From Proteobacteria bacterium UBA7447 (GTDB lineage: Bacteria > Pseudomonadota > Gammaproteobacteria > Arenicellales > UBA868): a stretch of DNA of 47,916 nt. A program made the position numbers and the translations under genes. The stretch covers positions 1 to 47,916 of the forward strand of contig DLPX01000046.1 of the NCBI GenBank assembly GCA_002477475.1, given 5' to 3'. A model generated the notes under the pieces. That model did not search any database, was not told where the DNA came from, and worked only from the letters and a program-made list of their open reading frames with translations. Below, piece after piece: positions 16,310 through 25,149 of the stretch; the first letter of the stretch is position 1; the number at the start of each line of letters is the position of its first letter.

Positions 16310-17212
16310 CTACCCTCTCGGGTGATGACTGGCGTGCAGCGTCTGCAGTCTCGCCTTGGCAACATGAGTATAGATCTGCGTGGTCGAGAGATCAGCATGA
16401 CCCAGCAGCATTTGCACGCTGCGAAGATCGGCCCCGTGGTTCAAGAGATGGGTTGCAAACGCATGACGAAGCGAATGCGGGGAGAGGGACGAATCGATTC
16501 CTGCAGCTGCGCTATATCGCTTAATCAGTTGCCAAAACGCCTGTCGCGTCATCGGCTGACCTCGCCGTGTCAGAAATACCGCACCGCTTTTCTGCTCGCC
16601 AAGCAACGAAGGCCGAGCGCCCTTGAGATAATCTCCAAGTCGGCTCGTCGCCTCGTCGCCAAGGGGCACAATTCGTTCTTTGCCGCCTTTGCCGGTGACC
16701 CGGACCAATCCCGTGGTGAGATCCAATTCGTTCAGCGCAAGCGCCACCAGTTCTGACACCCTAAGACCGCTCGCATACATGGTCTCAAGCATTGCCCGGT
16801 CGCGCACGCCGAGGGTCGTCTCAGGAGGTGCAGTCAGAAGTTTTTCTACACTGGCTTCAGTGATGGATTTCGGCAGGGGTCGACCCAGGCTCGGTGAGCG
16901 AACATCCGCCGTCGGGTCCTCCCCAATCAACGCTTCACGAAGAAGATAACGATAGAACCGGCGCAGGGTAGAAAGCCGCCGAGCGGATGATCTGGGGCTC
17001 AGCCCCTGGCGGACATTCGCCGCCAGATAGCCGAGCAATTCCGCCCTGGTCACTGCATCGAGAGCCAGTTTCTTTTTACCTAACCACCCTTCAAACGCCG
17101 CCAGGTCGGTCCGGTAGGCATTCAGCGTGTTTTCACTCAGTCCTGACTCCAGCCAAACTGCGTCCAGAAACTGCTCCGACAACAGGGAGGCTGTCTGATT
17201 TTTGGTTTTCAC
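16310..17212 (-). CDS. xerD: Site-specific tyrosine recombinase XerD
   Basis: The protein has 300 aa, the standard XerC/XerD length. The N-terminal core-binding domain spans about residues 1-105. In the catalytic domain the active-site residues are Arg151 (ASGLRVSELV), Lys175 (TGKGGKER), His246 and Arg249 (PHSLRHAFATHLL), His272 (LLGHADLSTTQIYTH) and nucleophile Tyr281. With XerC it resolves chromosome dimers at dif. The PHSLRHAFATHLLNHGADLR string favours XerD over XerC. The start is a GTG overlapping the TGA of the upstream 670-aa protein, so the two are coupled. Confidence 0.93.
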   Translation of the reverse strand: MKTKNQTASLLSEQFLDAVWLESGLSENTLNAYRTDLAAFEGWLGKKKLALDAVTRAELLGYLAANVRQGLSPRSSARRLSTLRRFYRYLLREALIGEDPTADVRSPSLGRPLPKSITEASVEKLLTAPPETTLGVRDRAMLETMYASGLRVSELVALALNELDLTTGLVRVTGKGGKERIVPLGDEATSRLGDYLKGARPSLLGEQKSGAVFLTRRGQPMTRQAFWQLIKRYSAAAGIDSSLSPHSLRHAFATHLLNHGADLRSVQMLLGHADLSTTQIYTHVAKARLQTLHASHHPRG

Positions 17213-19221
17213 GGCGAGAGGTCGCGCTTTCGGATGTGCTCAATCTGGGCCAGACGATATCGTAGTTTTGCCTGCATCTTGGGGTCTGGGGAACTTCCCA
17301 AGAGCCTGTTGTAGACCCTGGCTGCATCATCATAGAACAAGGCTGACTCGAGTGCCTGAGCGGCCTGATACAACGCACTTTTTTCCCAGAAAGGGTTGCG
17401 CTTCCCCGCGAGTCGGGCCGACTCCAGATAATAGGCCGCCGAGAGCGCGAAGTCACCGATTTCATAAAAAGACTGTGCCGACCAGAAAAACAATTCCCGG
17501 CGGTGCCCCTCTGTTTGTGCCAGCGGTGCAGCGACTTCAAAGAGTTCCAGAGCCAGGCGGTGCTCACCGATAAACTGCAGATCAAACATGATTTGCATTA
17601 CCCGGTCCAAACTGTCGGGAGTGATCTGCTGAATGCCAGCCAACCACTCTCCAAGTTGGTGCGCCCCCCGAACGGCTTCTCCCCCCAGAATCAATATCCG
17701 GGCCGTACGCACCGTCCACGCACCGTCATCAACTCCGGCTGGGGGTCCGTCCATCAGCGACTGCAAACGTGCCGCCAAGGGTAAGTCATTCACTCGCAGT
17801 GTTTCGTCCACGAGGAGCATGATTGCCTCGGGGTGAAGTTGCTTCAGATCAACACCCAGGGCGCCGTCGATAAAGAAGAATGTGATCAACCGATTCAGGC
17901 CCTGCTCAATGAGGTGCTCAATCAGCCAAAGTGTTATGGCATCTGACGATGTGCGGTCACGCGCCAGACGCAACAGACTCACAGCAACGGCACGGCGCCT
18001 GACATCACTTCGGTAATCGGGCCGGTTCAAGTACCCCGTAATCCCCTGGGGGTTATCCAGCAATAACTCTGCTTCGCCAATCAGGGGCTCAGCGAGCGCT
18101 GAGTAGGTTTCGATGAGCCGGCCCGGCGCATCAACCTGAACCAGTGGCGGGAGGTCAACCGCACTTTGAACCAGCGCCTCGAGAGCGAGTACCCGGGTAT
18201 CCGCAAATTCGAGAGCATTGGCGAGCTTCACAATCATGGCCGACCGCAGGGCCGCGACGCGCCTGTCGTCGGCGGGAATCTTGATTTTGCCGATTTCGAT
18301 CAAGGCCGTCCCCGAAGAAAGCGTTTCATCCGTCCACCGGGCATACACCCCCCACAACCTTGCCTCAACAGAGAACAATTCACTCAGCACGGTGGCGGCC
18401 TCTGCAGACTCACCTGAGGCCAACAAAACCAGGCCGAGCAGTTTTCGCCAGGAGGGCTGATCTGGAGAATATTGAATATCTACATCGCGGGCGGCCCGCA
18501 ACGCCTCTGGATAGCGACCTTCCTGAAAGTCAGCGCGCACGATTCTTTCCAGTATCTGCTGGTGAATACCCGTATCCTCAGCTACTTCCTCGGCCAGGGT
18601 TTCAAATACCTTTCGCGCTTCATGAGGTTTGTTGGCGCGAAGCAAGATGTCCCCCAGCCGAAGCCCAAGTTCGACGCGAAGCGCCCCTCGCGCTTTCTCG
18701 AAGGCGCCCGCGATCTCGTTCTGCAGTTGGTCCAGCTGAGCCTGGCGTTCCAGCAGGTGCCAACGTCTGCGCTGGCGTTCCCTTAGATCTGATTCGGGAG
18801 CGAGCAGAGGATCTGCCAAAAGATAAAGTCCCAGTTCATCGAGCTTCTGACGCTGCAATTCAAAAAGCGTCTGCTCATCGAGTCTCAATAGAAACTCAGG
18901 TTCTGCCCGACGGGATTCTTCCAAATTAATCCCTGTCAAAGGCTTTAGGGCGTCTGCCCTCTTAAGGAAGGTGTCGAAGTTGAGATTTAACGAAGGCGTC
19001 GAATGAGTGTCTGGCTCAAAAGAGGCAGGTATGGACACAGCATCTGAAATCGGGACCGACTGAGGATCGGCAGCGGTCAGTGGAAAAGCGAACAGGAGCG
19101 CTGCCGCCGCCACGAAACATGGGGCTCGTCGAAGAAGATTACAAAGAGCCGCCCCGGCACCTGCCGGAAGTGTTCGGGACAAACCCGGCCCGGCCGATTC
19201 AGTGCGCTGACAGATAGTCAC
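17209..19221 (-). CDS. Periplasmic helical-repeat (TPR-like) protein of unknown function
   Basis: The protein has 670 aa with an N-terminal signal sequence (CFVAAAALLFAFPLTAADP). The rest is almost entirely helical, with TPR-like units such as DILLRANKPHEARKVFETL, RADFQEGRYPEALRAARDV and QSFYEIGDFALSAAYYLES. The C-terminal third (from about residue 560) resembles tetratricopeptide scaffolds that track objects processed in sequence. I recognise no named family. The start may be later than 19221, because the first 28 residues before the hydrophobic stretch are long and polar for a signal peptide. The gene lies after rplS and overlaps xerD by GTGA. A cell-envelope scaffold role is a guess. Confidence 0.75.
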   Translation of the reverse strand: MTICQRTESAGPGLSRTLPAGAGAALCNLLRRAPCFVAAAALLFAFPLTAADPQSVPISDAVSIPASFEPDTHSTPSLNLNFDTFLKRADALKPLTGINLEESRRAEPEFLLRLDEQTLFELQRQKLDELGLYLLADPLLAPESDLRERQRRRWHLLERQAQLDQLQNEIAGAFEKARGALRVELGLRLGDILLRANKPHEARKVFETLAEEVAEDTGIHQQILERIVRADFQEGRYPEALRAARDVDIQYSPDQPSWRKLLGLVLLASGESAEAATVLSELFSVEARLWGVYARWTDETLSSGTALIEIGKIKIPADDRRVAALRSAMIVKLANALEFADTRVLALEALVQSAVDLPPLVQVDAPGRLIETYSALAEPLIGEAELLLDNPQGITGYLNRPDYRSDVRRRAVAVSLLRLARDRTSSDAITLWLIEHLIEQGLNRLITFFFIDGALGVDLKQLHPEAIMLLVDETLRVNDLPLAARLQSLMDGPPAGVDDGAWTVRTARILILGGEAVRGAHQLGEWLAGIQQITPDSLDRVMQIMFDLQFIGEHRLALELFEVAAPLAQTEGHRRELFFWSAQSFYEIGDFALSAAYYLESARLAGKRNPFWEKSALYQAAQALESALFYDDAARVYNRLLGSSPDPKMQAKLRYRLAQIEHIRKRDLSP

Positions 19222-19304
19222 CGGAGATTCAGGGATATACCCCCAGGATCAGGGACTGCATTCGGCCCGCGTGTACAGGCGTAAATGCAAACCCCACAAT
19301 CGAA

Positions 19305-19652
19305 TCAGGAAATCTTCTCTCGAATTCGAGCAGATTTTCCGGTTCGGCCGCGAAGGTAGTAAAGCTTGGCGCGGCGAACAGCGCCACGACGACGAACTTC
19401 TATATCAGAGACCAGAGGACTATGGGTCTGAAAGACTCGCTCAACCCCCTCCCCATAGGAAATTTTTCTGACAGTGAAGGAAGAGTTCAGACCCCGATTC
19501 TTGCGGGCAATGACAACCCCCTCAAAAGCCTGAAGCCGCTCCCGCGAACCCTCTTTTACCTTGACCTGCACACGAACTGTGTCTCCCGGCCCAAAATCTG
19601 GAATATTGGTTTTGATCTGCTCGTTTTCGAGCTGCTCGATAATGTTAGTCAT
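19305..19652 (-). CDS. rplS: 50S ribosomal protein L19
   Basis: The 115-aa protein matches L19 throughout: MTNIIEQLE at the start, FGPGDTVRVQVKVKEGSRER, FEGVVIARKNRGLNSSFTVR, the HSPLVSDIEVRRRGAVRRAK region and a basic tail. L19 sits at the 30S-50S interface. The ATG overlaps the trmD stop by one base (TGATG). A GTG one codon earlier is also open but unlikely. It is the last gene of the classic rpsP-rimM-trmD-rplS cluster. No clear intrinsic terminator is visible in the 83 bases to the next gene. Confidence 0.97.
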   Translation of the reverse strand: MTNIIEQLENEQIKTNIPDFGPGDTVRVQVKVKEGSRERLQAFEGVVIARKNRGLNSSFTVRKISYGEGVERVFQTHSPLVSDIEVRRRGAVRRAKLYYLRGRTGKSARIREKIS

Positions 19653-20404
19653 CACGAACTCTCCTGTCCTTTTAACTCTAATTGTGCCTTAAATTCCTCA
19701 AGAAGAAGACTTTCTTCTTCACTAAGCTCCCTTTTTTTCAGTAAGTCTGGCCTACGAAGCCAGGTCTGGCCCAGAGCCTGCTTCAGCCGCCAGAGACGGA
19801 TCGCCTCATGATTTCCACCTAATAGCGTTTTCGGCACCTTGTGCCCTTCAAATTCTTCTGGCCGAGTGTAGTGTGGCCAATCCAGCAAGCCGGACCCGAA
19901 TGAATCCTCCTGGGCCGATTCCTCATTCCCCAAAACACCCGGTAAATGCCTCACCAACGCTTCTATCAAAACCATTGCAGGCAACTCTCCACCCGCCACA
20001 ACATAATCTCCTATCGATACTTCCTCATCGACTTCCGAGTCGAGGAGCCGCTGATCAATCCCCTCGTACCTTCCCGCTAAGAGCACCAGGGCTGGCTCTC
20101 CCGCGAGCCGCTCTACAGTTGCCTGACTCAGCGGCGACCCTTGTGGACTCAGGCCGATGACCCTGCCCCCAGAGGCCTGCCGGGCTTCGCGGATTGCCGC
20201 AGCGAGCGGCGGTGCCTGCATCACCATCCCCGGACCTCCCCCGTAGGGTCGATCATCTACGCGGCGATAACTATCCTCGCAGTAATCCCGCGGATTCCAG
20301 AGATGAAGTTTCAGAATCGAACGCTCCCGTGCAATTCTGGCAACCCCGAACTCCCCAACGGCCGAAACCAGATCGGGAAAAATGGTGACGATGTCTATTC
20401 GCAT
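19652..20404 (-). CDS. trmD: tRNA (guanine-N1)-methyltransferase TrmD
   Basis: The protein has 250 aa and a SPOUT-class trefoil-knot fold. Diagnostic motifs are MRIDIVTIFPD, DDRPYGGGPGMVMQ, LLAGRYEGIDQR, VSIGDYVVAGGELPAMV and LLDWPHYTRPEEF. It methylates G37 of tRNAs reading CNN and some GNN codons, preventing +1 frameshifts. It follows rimM with an unusually long spacer of 141 bases that carries degenerate TAYTCCTC repeats on the plus strand. It overlaps rplS by one base. Confidence 0.97.
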   Translation of the reverse strand: MRIDIVTIFPDLVSAVGEFGVARIARERSILKLHLWNPRDYCEDSYRRVDDRPYGGGPGMVMQAPPLAAAIREARQASGGRVIGLSPQGSPLSQATVERLAGEPALVLLAGRYEGIDQRLLDSEVDEEVSIGDYVVAGGELPAMVLIEALVRHLPGVLGNEESAQEDSFGSGLLDWPHYTRPEEFEGHKVPKTLLGGNHEAIRLWRLKQALGQTWLRRPDLLKKRELSEEESLLLEEFKAQLELKGQESS

Positions 20405-20454
20405 AACTCATCTACCAGCCGTCACCAGTATCCACCGCGCTTTTGGACCAGTCC

Positions 20455-20503
20455 GCCTATTTCCGTCTATTCCTCTACTTATTCCTCTGCTCGTCTACTC
20501 CTC
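20455..20503 (-). repeat. Degenerate purine-rich repeats in the rimM-trmD spacer
   Basis: On the plus strand TATTCCTCT occurs at 20468 and 20480, and TACTCCTC at 20496. In the mRNA these read as repeated AGAGGAATA / GAGGAGTA elements, each resembling a Shine-Dalgarno sequence, but no start codon is well placed behind them. They lie 50-100 bases upstream of trmD. Confidence 0.5.
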
Positions 20504-20545
20504 AAAATTCTCACGAGCTCGCAACAATCTATAAGCCTGCCTCGG

Positions 20546-21055
20546 TCAGAACGCTGCATCCCAGTCAACGATGATCCGGCCCTTTTCGAGATCCACGTCA
20601 TGAATCCTTTCCGGCACATATGGGATCAGGCGATCTCTTTCGGATTTCACCACCATGACGTCGTTTGCACCGGTTTCCAGCATATGATCGACGGTACCCA
20701 AACGCTCGCCCTCAAGATTGAGAACAGTCAAACCCTCAAGTTGAAACCAATAAAACTCTCCATCGTCCGGTGGACCCAGCCACTCAGGTTTTACAGCTAT
20801 CTCTAGCCCAACCAACGAAAGCGCCTGGTGGCGGTCGCCACACTGTTCCAGTTGTGCGATCACGCCCTTTCCGTGACGCTGCCCCGCTATCAGCGCTACC
20901 TCTTTCCAACTGCCCGCTCGACCTACCAGCCAACGCGGATGGTCGAGAATGCCACCCCGCTCGCGGGAATAGTCAAATACCTTGACCCAGCCCTTAACTC
21001 CAAAAACCCCATTTATCTGGCCCAGAACCACCGGACAGATTTTCATATCAGACAT
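20546..21055 (-). CDS. rimM: 16S rRNA processing protein RimM
   Basis: The protein has about 169 aa from the ATG at 21055, which has AGGA five bases upstream; an upstream frame extension lacks this. The N-terminal RimM barrel is seen in VVLGQINGVFGVKGWVKVFDYS. The C-terminal PRC-barrel includes EFYWFQLEGLTVLNLEGERLG and ends LIPYVPERIHDVDLEKGRIIVDWD, a highly conserved RimM ending. It helps assemble the 30S head near S19. It lies 83 bases after rpsP. Confidence 0.96.
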   Translation of the reverse strand: MSDMKICPVVLGQINGVFGVKGWVKVFDYSRERGGILDHPRWLVGRAGSWKEVALIAGQRHGKGVIAQLEQCGDRHQALSLVGLEIAVKPEWLGPPDDGEFYWFQLEGLTVLNLEGERLGTVDHMLETGANDVMVVKSERDRLIPYVPERIHDVDLEKGRIIVDWDAAF

Positions 21056-21138
21056 GACATCCTGGCGGCATGCCATCTACAAGTGAGGGGGGTCCGACTG
21101 TCTTTGGCCCCTGATTAGACGAAAAGGAGCCGGGGACT

Positions 21139-21372
21139 CTACTGTTTGAGGAAAGACGCGACCCGCTCTGAAGGCTGTGCACCCTGGTTGATCCAGTACT
21201 CTGCACGGTCTCGATCCAGCCTCAGGGATTCTTCCCCCTTAGCCGCCATCGGATTAAAAAACCCGATTCGCTCGATAAACCTGCCTCGCGGCTGCCGCCG
21301 CCGGTCGGAGACGACAATGGAATAAAAGGGCCGCTTTTTCGAGCCGCCTCGGGCAAGCCGAATGGTTACCAT
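21139..21372 (-). CDS. rpsP: 30S ribosomal protein S16
   Basis: The 77-aa protein begins MVTIRLARGGSKKRPFYSIV, continues DRRRQPRGRFIERIGFFNP, and has DRAEYWINQGAQPSERV, all diagnostic of bS16. The ATG at 21372 has AGAGGA about 8 bases upstream. It is the first gene of the rpsP-rimM-trmD-rplS unit and has its own promoter just downstream of ffh. Confidence 0.97.
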   Translation of the reverse strand: MVTIRLARGGSKKRPFYSIVVSDRRRQPRGRFIERIGFFNPMAAKGEESLRLDRDRAEYWINQGAQPSERVASFLKQ

Positions 21373-21407
21373 CTGTACAATCCTCTAAAAATTCGTCAAA
21401 CCAGTCA

Positions 21408-21434
21408 ATTTTAGCATACAAATTGGGTCTTCAA
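21408..21434 (-). promoter_or_regulatory. Promoter for the rpsP-rimM-trmD-rplS operon
   Basis: On the minus strand TTGAAG (21434-21429) is followed after 15 bases by TAAAAT (21413-21408), preceded by TGC as an extended -10. It lies in the 77-base gap between ffh and rpsP, about 36 bases upstream of the rpsP ATG. This is a convincing position for a ribosomal-protein promoter despite the short spacer. Confidence 0.6.
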
Positions 21435-21449
21435 TGCCTCAAAGGGGTT

Positions 21450-22817
21450 TTATTGAAGCATGGGGGGGCCGCCGCCAGGAAATCCACCTCCCTTCATCTG
21501 CGCCATCAACTTTGACATTCCCCCTTTGCCTTTCATTTTTTTCATCATTTTCTGCATCTGGGCAAATTGCTTAAGCAGTCGATTAACTTCCTGTACCTGG
21601 GTACCGGACCCCGCGGCAATCCGCCGCTTTCGAGACCCCTTGATGACCGCCGGAAATGCCCGCTCTCCTGGGGTCATTGAATTAACAATCGCAATAAGTC
21701 GCGCCGTTTCGCCGCCCCCCATCTGTGCCCGTGCCGCCTGAGGCAAGGATGCCATACCGGGGATTTTTTCCATCAAGCCACCTAGCCCACCCATTTTCTC
21801 CACTTCCTGGAGCTGGTCCCTGAAGTCCTCCAGATCGAAACCTTTTCCTTTTTTGAGCTTTTGGGAAATCTTTCGCGCCTTCTCTTGATCGACGCTGCGC
21901 TGCACCTCCTCAACCAGACCCACCACGTCGCCCATCCCAAGAATTCGAGACACGACCCGATCCGCATGAAACACCTCGAGCGCTGAGGCGTCTTCACCAA
22001 CCCCGAGGAACTTAATCGGTTTACCGGTGACCTCTCGCACTGAAAGCGCAGCCCCGCCTCTGGCGTCACCGTCGGTCTTCGTCAGGATCACGCCGGTCAA
22101 TTCAAGCGCCTCGTTAAATGCGCCCGCGCTCTTAACAGCATCCTGGCCTGTCATGCTGTCCACCACAAACAGCGTCTCAGCCGGGTCAACTGCCTCGTGC
22201 ACGGCTTTGAGCTCAGTCATCATTTCTCCATCGACATGAAGACGACCTGCTGTGTCCACGATGACCACATCGTCGGACCGTACCCGAGCCTGTGACAATG
22301 CATGTTGCGCGATGCTGACAGGGTCTGTCCCGTCTGAAACAAAACCTACGCCGTTTTGTTGTGCCAACTGAGAGAGTTGCTCAATGGCTGCGGGCCGGTA
22401 CACGTCAACACTGCACAGCAGTACCTGCTTCTTCTCGCGTTGTTTCAAGAAACGGGCGAGTTTGGCAGCGGTGGTGGTTTTTCCCGCACCTTGTAATCCC
22501 GAAAGTAGGATGACTGCCGGCGGGGTTACCGAAAGATTCAATCCCTCAGTCTCAGCGCCCATCAGGGCGACCAGTTCATCATTAACCACTTTGATGACCG
22601 CCTGACCCGGACTGAGACTCCCCAGCACGGCCTGTCCTACTGCTTTTTCACGAACGCGATCAAGGAAGTTCCGCACTACCGGCAGCGCCACATCAGCTTC
22701 CAGCAGTGCAATACGCACTTCGCGCAGTGCCTCTTTTATGTTTTCCTCGCTAAGGCGGCCACGACCGGTTAACTCCTTAAAAGTGGCTTGTAGCCGATCT
22801 CCTAACTGGGTAAACAT
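21450..22817 (-). CDS. ffh: Signal recognition particle protein Ffh
   Basis: The 455-aa GTPase has the N domain (MFTQLGDRLQATFKELTGRGRL) and a G domain with LSGLQGAGKTTTAAKLARF, DVYRPAAIEQL, VDTAGRLHVD and TKTDGDARGGAALS. The methionine-rich M domain that grips signal peptides and 4.5S RNA starts near residue 325 and ends with MMKKMKGKGGMSKLM and a Gly/Pro-rich tail. It delivers inner-membrane proteins to FtsY. A good ribosome site (GGGAGAAAA) precedes the ATG. It is divergent from ypjD. Confidence 0.97.
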   Translation of the reverse strand: MFTQLGDRLQATFKELTGRGRLSEENIKEALREVRIALLEADVALPVVRNFLDRVREKAVGQAVLGSLSPGQAVIKVVNDELVALMGAETEGLNLSVTPPAVILLSGLQGAGKTTTAAKLARFLKQREKKQVLLCSVDVYRPAAIEQLSQLAQQNGVGFVSDGTDPVSIAQHALSQARVRSDDVVIVDTAGRLHVDGEMMTELKAVHEAVDPAETLFVVDSMTGQDAVKSAGAFNEALELTGVILTKTDGDARGGAALSVREVTGKPIKFLGVGEDASALEVFHADRVVSRILGMGDVVGLVEEVQRSVDQEKARKISQKLKKGKGFDLEDFRDQLQEVEKMGGLGGLMEKIPGMASLPQAARAQMGGGETARLIAIVNSMTPGERAFPAVIKGSRKRRIAAGSGTQVQEVNRLLKQFAQMQKMMKKMKGKGGMSKLMAQMKGGGFPGGGPPMLQ

Positions 22818-22987
22818 TTTTCTCCCTGAGTAAACTGTGATGGACTTGCGGTTGAAGCCTGCCGATACCTGAGGACCGCCGCGATTAGGCTAAAATCACT
22901 TCCTGAAAAAGCGACGGAATGATTTTACACGCTGGTCATCTCTTACGCTTGGCGTCACCTGACCCTTATACCCCACGATACCTGACT

Positions 22988-23797
22988 ATGATCCCAGTTT
23001 TCAGTCTGACGGCCATGTTTTTGTATGCTGGCGCCTGGGCGACTCTGCTAAGGTCCCTCACTGCCGATCCGACAAGAGTGCACCGCAAAAGATTCGACGT
23101 GCTGCTGGCTTATCTTGCCGCGATGGCTCACGGCCTTTTGCTGGCGCCGACGCTGGTGTTTACAACCCAAGCCAATCTGGCACTCGGCAGCACCCTCTCC
23201 CTAATTACCCTGATCATCGCGCTTTTGTTTCTAGCCATACGATTGTTTCAGCCAGTGCAGGGCATGGGAGTTCTGATTTATCCATCCGCTTTGGTAGGTG
23301 TCGGATTGGGTTGGCTGCTGCCGGGGCCGATCTACGCTTCTAACCTTGACGGGGTAAGTGGTCTTCTGCACATCGTTGGCGCGGGCCTGGCATACGCATT
23401 GCTGAGCCTCGCACTCGCCCAGGCAATCCTTCTGCACTTTTACGATCGAGACCTCAAACAAAAACGCAGCGTGGGGCTCTTTCGGTCCTTCCCTCCGATC
23501 CTGACCATGGAAAAGATCCTTTTCCAGTTGGTCTATCTAGGCTTTGGTCTGCTTACAGTCACCCTGTTGAGCGGCGCATTATCTTCAGGGGAGATGTTCG
23601 GACAGGCGTTTTTGTTTAATCACCATACCGTCCTATCTCTTTTAGCCTGGATCAGCCTCGCAGCACTGATACTTGGTAGATTGGTTCTGGGTTGGCGCGG
23701 AAGAACCGCTGTGCTTTGGACGGGAGCCGGATTCTTTCTGCTCGGGGTGGGATATTTCGGAACCCGCTTTGTACTGGAAGTATTGCTGGCCTCCTGA
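22988..23797 (+). CDS. ypjD: Inner-membrane protein YpjD, cytochrome c assembly (CcsA/CcmC-like) family
   Basis: The protein is about 269 aa from the ATG at 22988, the usual YpjD length. A longer reading from 22919 adds 23 polar residues and is not favoured. Eight hydrophobic helices are visible, for example SLTAMFLYAGAWATLL, GLLHIVGAGLAYALLSLALAQAILL and HTVLSLLAWISLAALILGRLV. Conserved histidines lie in HGLLLAP, LHIVGAG and FNHHTVLS, as in haem-handling CcsA proteins. Next to ffh is its usual gammaproteobacterial location. Its precise function is not established. Confidence 0.9.
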   Translation: MIPVFSLTAMFLYAGAWATLLRSLTADPTRVHRKRFDVLLAYLAAMAHGLLLAPTLVFTTQANLALGSTLSLITLIIALLFLAIRLFQPVQGMGVLIYPSALVGVGLGWLLPGPIYASNLDGVSGLLHIVGAGLAYALLSLALAQAILLHFYDRDLKQKRSVGLFRSFPPILTMEKILFQLVYLGFGLLTVTLLSGALSSGEMFGQAFLFNHHTVLSLLAWISLAALILGRLVLGWRGRTAVLWTGAGFFLLGVGYFGTRFVLEVLLAS

Positions 23798-23820
23798 TGA
23801 ATTGATCGGTGTCCTCGCCC

Positions 23821-25134
23821 CTAAATTCCGATCCGATCGAGAAATCCATACCACCCGACCGAGGCGGAAAGGAACCAGGGTTTCCCGTAATACAGCGGTC
23901 GAGTTCGAAAAGGCAAATCAGAAAGAGCACTTCGACCCTCATCGAGTCCCAGCACTTGTTGGCCCAGTCGGGTGCCGAAATAGCTCGCGAGGGCAACGCC
24001 TGATCCGCAGTACCCCATTGAGTACCAGATTCCGTCATGACAGCCCAAATGGGGCATGTGCTGAAACGTCCATCCAACAAACCCCATCCATGCATGGCTG
24101 ACTTTTGCGTCGCACAACTGCGGAAAAATAGTCGTGACGTGGTCGTGAAGGCGTGGGGCACTGACACGCGGATTGGTTTCGCTCAGCGATACACGGCCCC
24201 CAAAGAGTAATCGCCGACCATCGGGTGACAAACGGTAGTACACGACCATCCTTCGCGTGTCGACAATCATCCGGTCGCCCGGAATCAACGAACGCGCCGC
24301 CGCTTCGCCGAGATCCTCTGTAGCGATCATGTAAGTGCCAATCGGGAAGACGCGACGTTGCTGCCAAGGCGTGAGCCGACTGGTGTATCCACTCGTCGCG
24401 ACGACCACCTCTCCTGCTCGAACACGGCCGCGATCAGTATCAACGACGAACCCAGCACCATCGCGACTTCGCTCGATACGCGTGGCCCGGGTATGACCGA
24501 CGACGCTCGCGCCGCTTTCGAGAGCACAGTTAAGAATTCCCTGATGATAGGCCGCAGGATCCAAAGAGGCATGCTGACTCTGAACCAGTCCGCCGTGATA
24601 AAACTTGGTGTCGATCTCAACCGACTGCTCCGAACGCGGCACCAAAAACGCCTCCATCTCGAGCCCGGGGGGCTGTGATGCCAATTTCTGGGCGAGCTTG
24701 TCGTAGTGGCGTGCGGTGTGTGCGCCAAAAAACCTGCCAGAAACACGGTAGTCGCAATCGATCGCCTCATGCTGTATGAAATCGCCGATCCACGACAGAG
24801 CCCGCTGTCCTTCGCGATGCACTTCAAGAGCGGTTTCACGCCCGAACTCTTTTTCAAGGGAGGCGTAATCGGGCTTGATGCCCGTCGACACCTGCCCCCC
24901 ATTTCTGGAACTGCAACCCCAGCCCGGCTCGGCTGAATCAATCACTAGTGTCGCTCGACCACCACGGACTGTCTGAAGGGCCGCACACAACCCCGTGTAT
25001 CCTGATCCAACGACCAGCACATCAACCGATGTTGGCAGGGGCGCGGGCGCACCCACGGGTCTTGGTGTTCGCTCCCACCAAAACGGTTGTTCGCGGTAGT
25101 CCTGAGAAAACAGGCGACTGGAGTCGCTATTCAT
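23821..25134 (-). CDS. FAD-dependent amine oxidoreductase (DadA/PuuB-like)
   Basis: This 437-aa flavoprotein of the DAO family has an FAD fingerprint VVGSGYTGLCAALQTVRGG near residue 41 after a PuuB-like lead (QPFWWERTPRPVG). Later motifs are GCSSRNGGQVSTGIK, VVATSGYTSRLTPW, YYRLSPDGRRLLFGGR and the C-terminal MGYCGSGVALASYFG that closes over FAD. Relatives oxidise gamma-glutamylputrescine, D-amino acids or N-methylated amino acids. It is 15 bases downstream of the enolase-superfamily gene, so the two share a transcript. The substrate is unknown; the GS-family ligase nearby makes a gamma-glutamylated amine possible. Confidence 0.88.
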   Translation of the reverse strand: MNSDSSRLFSQDYREQPFWWERTPRPVGAPAPLPTSVDVLVVGSGYTGLCAALQTVRGGRATLVIDSAEPGWGCSSRNGGQVSTGIKPDYASLEKEFGRETALEVHREGQRALSWIGDFIQHEAIDCDYRVSGRFFGAHTARHYDKLAQKLASQPPGLEMEAFLVPRSEQSVEIDTKFYHGGLVQSQHASLDPAAYHQGILNCALESGASVVGHTRATRIERSRDGAGFVVDTDRGRVRAGEVVVATSGYTSRLTPWQQRRVFPIGTYMIATEDLGEAAARSLIPGDRMIVDTRRMVVYYRLSPDGRRLLFGGRVSLSETNPRVSAPRLHDHVTTIFPQLCDAKVSHAWMGFVGWTFQHMPHLGCHDGIWYSMGYCGSGVALASYFGTRLGQQVLGLDEGRSALSDLPFRTRPLYYGKPWFLSASVGWYGFLDRIGI

Positions 25135-25149
25135 AAGTCGGTTCCTGAT

